Positions 61,977-64,000 of a DNA stretch of 64,000 bases are shown piece after piece. The stretch is from the NCBI GenBank assembly GCA_000727475.1, contig KL647307.1, forward strand, positions 2,287,369-2,351,368. The letters are read 5' to 3'. Source of the stretch: Sarcocystis neurona. Lineage: Eukaryota; Apicomplexa; Conoidasida; Eucoccidiorida; Sarcocystidae. The notes beneath the pieces were generated by a model. It searched no databases. It saw nothing but the letters and a program-made list of their open reading frames with translations, and was not told the origin of the DNA. Every line of letters starts with the position of its first letter. The stretch's first letter is position 1. The position numbers were made by a program, and so were the translations under genes.

Positions 61977-64000
61977 GTAGGAGGCAGCAGCAACAGCAGC
62001 AACAGTAGCAACAGCAACAGCAACAGCAACACCAGCAGCAACACCAGCAGCAGCAACGCCAACAGCAGCAACAGCAATAGCGGCAGCAACAGCTGTAGCA
62101 GCAGCAATAGCAGCAGCAACAGCCGTAGCAGCAGCAATAGCAGCAGCAACAGCCGCAGCAGCAGCAACAGCTGTAGCAGCAATAATACCAGCAGCAACAG
62201 CTGTAGCAGCAGCAACAGCAGCGACAACAGCAACAGCGACAACAGCAACAGCGACAACAGCAACAGCGACAACAGCAACAGCAGCAGCAGCAACAGCAGC
62301 AGCAGCAACAGCAGCAACAGCAGCAGCAGCAACACCAGCAGCAGCAACAGCAGCAACACCAGCAGCAGCAACAGCAGCAGCAACAGCAGCAGCAGCAAGA
62401 GCAAGAGCAACAGCAGCAGCAACAGCAACGGGCAAGAGCAACGGCAGTAGCAACAGCAACAGGAACGCCAACAAAGAAAAAGAGGAAAATGCTGTGCGAG
62501 TGACAGCAACAGCAGCGAAGGCAAAAAGATAGAAATTCGGCGGCGTTCAAGACGGGGTACGTGAGGTTGGTGCATTTACCAACGCGTCTGCAGCTGTTGT
62601 CGATACAATATGCCCTCAAATACGTAAAATCAGACAGGACACTACAAAGAGGCAGTAAACATTTATACGTATATACCATTGCACATATGTAGGTATGTAT
62701 GTATGTATATATATATATATATATATGTTTCTCTCTCCCTCTGTCTCTCTCTCTACATATATATATATATATATATATACAAATGTACACGTGCACATTT
62801 ATATGCACATCTTTGTGTGTATATATATATATCTATATGTGGATTTGACTGCGTAGATGTCCGCATATGTGTGCACTTGTATGTCTATGTTTGTCCATAT
62901 ATATGTGTATACGTGCATATAGGTGTGTATACGTCTGCTTTTACGTGTGTGTCTTTGTATTCGTATGTATATATATATGCGTCTACGTGCGTATACGTGT
63001 GATTTTGATTATATGTGTACATATATTTATATATACTTATATGTGTAGGTATATGTATGCCTTTACATGTATACATATATATATATATATATGTGTAGCG
63101 GTCACTGTATATGTGTGTGTATATGTGTGTATGCATATGAATCAATATTCACATATATGAATATATAAATGTTATACACACACACATACATATATAGACA
63201 TATACAGACATATGTGTACATACATATGTTCGTAGGGGTCGCTATATAGACGTATACACATATGTGGAGTATTCAGTGGGTGAGGCTAGACCCATACAAG
63301 ACAAGACATACCTGATTTTCTCTTCCTTTTCTTTCTCTCCGTGTCTATCTTTCTCTATATGTGTGGCTTTCTATGGAACGACCGTCGCGGTCGCCGTAGG
63401 TAAATCCACACGCAGGACGTATTCGTGTGTCTCTCCCTGTCCACATGCTGCCACTTTCTCTGCGTGTATTTATATATGTGGGCCTCGTTGGATGTCCACC
63501 TGTATGCGTCTACCTATCTGCTTTGCTGTCTCCGTGTCTACATCCGCATCTCTCTGTGTCCCCCTTTCCTTATATATATAAGTGTCCACGTATATAGAAA
63601 CGGTGTATTTAGGCAAGCAGAATCTCCGTCTGTCTAAGAACAGACTGATCCCTTCTTCAGTGTCGACCCGTCTACTTCTGTCTCTCTCCCTATCTATATA
63701 CACATTGCATACATAGGTGTGTATCAGGTTTATATAGATTCTTCTCTCCCTATATCGGTCTCTACGTCTAGACACAGATATATTTGTTTGGCCGTTTCTA
63801 CTACGCACGTCTGTTCGATTGCTGTATGTATGTGTGTGTATGTCTTTGTCTCCCTCTTTCTCACGCTACATGCCTATATGTCTGTCTTTGGTATCTCTGC
63901 CTTGGCACACCTTTGTGCATGTTGTTCGCTCTTTTACTGCCAGTCCTTTTCCCTCCTCGCTTCGCCAATTTCCCTGCTGCTGCAACAAGCGTGTACACGT
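61977..64000 (+). other. ACC intron 26 (partial)
   Basis: It starts GTAGGA and immediately enters a CAG/AAC repeat (61984-62450). TATATG blocks follow at 62690-62830 and 62960-63250, then CT-rich sequence to the window end. The exon coding the carboxyltransferase SANSGARIG motif is not found, so the intron is longer than 2 kb. Confidence 0.8.
61984..62450. repeat. CAGCAA/AACAGC repeat tract
   Basis: About 465 bp of CAG, CAA, AAC and AGC triplets directly after the exon 26 donor. The exon 26 frame stays open through it as Ser/Asn ([14 protein letters not shown] and so on). An inner section at 62220-62280 repeats AACAGCGAC every 15 bp. The minus strand is open for about 300 codons as Cys, Leu or Ala runs, none of them a real protein. 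Confidence 0.95.

Noticed and set aside
61900..62808. Long minus-strand open frames (Cys-, Leu- and Ala-rich) opposite the CAG/AAC repeat
   Set aside because: They are the complement of a simple triplet tract, are open in all three frames at once, and lack any domain.
1..64000. tRNA, rRNA, telomeric AAACCCT repeats, reverse transcriptase or integrase domains
   Set aside because: I looked for the usual motifs and saw none; absence by eye is not proof, and tRNAscan-SE, Infernal or RepeatMasker would be decisive.
1..64000. A new multi-gene biological system
   Set aside because: The supported content is a single, well-known enzyme gene with unusual architecture; nothing suggests a gene cluster or a defence system.

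Overview
The window looks like nuclear DNA of an apicomplexan coccidian, most likely Eimeria or a close relative. It is packed with CAG/CTG triplet tracts, both inside protein-coding sequence (Gln, Ser and Ala runs) and in introns, together with many TATATATG/(TA)n low-complexity blocks. This mix is known from Eimeria repeat-rich chromosome segments. The species cannot be fixed from the sequence. There is one assembly gap (556 N, 55830-56385).

Only one gene can be supported: a plus-strand, multi-exon acetyl-CoA carboxylase (ACC, eukaryotic multidomain type). It starts near 4870 and runs off the right edge. I rebuilt 26 exons from family similarity plus splice signals. All junction phases agree: the 12,429 nt of exon sequence gives 4,143 codons with no frame break. 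The protein order is: N-terminal leader (exon 1); biotin carboxylase (exons 1 to about 11); BC-linked and biotin-carrier region with the biotin Lys in an MKM motif (exons 12-15); a hugely expanded ACC central domain (exons 15-24); and the start of the carboxyltransferase domain (exons 25-26). The rest of the carboxyltransferase lies beyond 64000. Most eukaryotic ACCs are about 2,200-2,500 residues; this one has passed 4,100 before its last catalytic domain. The excess is low-complexity insertion in the central domain. The enzyme carboxylates acetyl-CoA to malonyl-CoA, the committed step of fatty-acid synthesis and elongation. Whether it is the apicoplast or the cytosolic paralogue cannot be settled here.

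Layout: 1 to about 4100 is comparatively repeat-poor DNA with no gene I can support. From about 4100 the triplet repeats begin, and the ACC gene occupies 4870-64000. Introns run from about 0.4 to 4.3 kb and carry CTG/CAG tracts, CT-rich tracts, TATATG blocks and several well-defined tandem arrays (15-bp at 24211, 74-bp at 27224, 20-bp at 48410, 21-bp at 59421 and 59928). Most long open frames on either strand are side effects of these triplet repeats, not genes. I found no rRNA, tRNA, CRISPR, mobile element with coding capacity, or new multi-gene system. The unusual biology is in this one gene: repeat expansion, repeat-derived splice sites, a GC-AG intron, and substitutions in a normally invariant catalytic loop.
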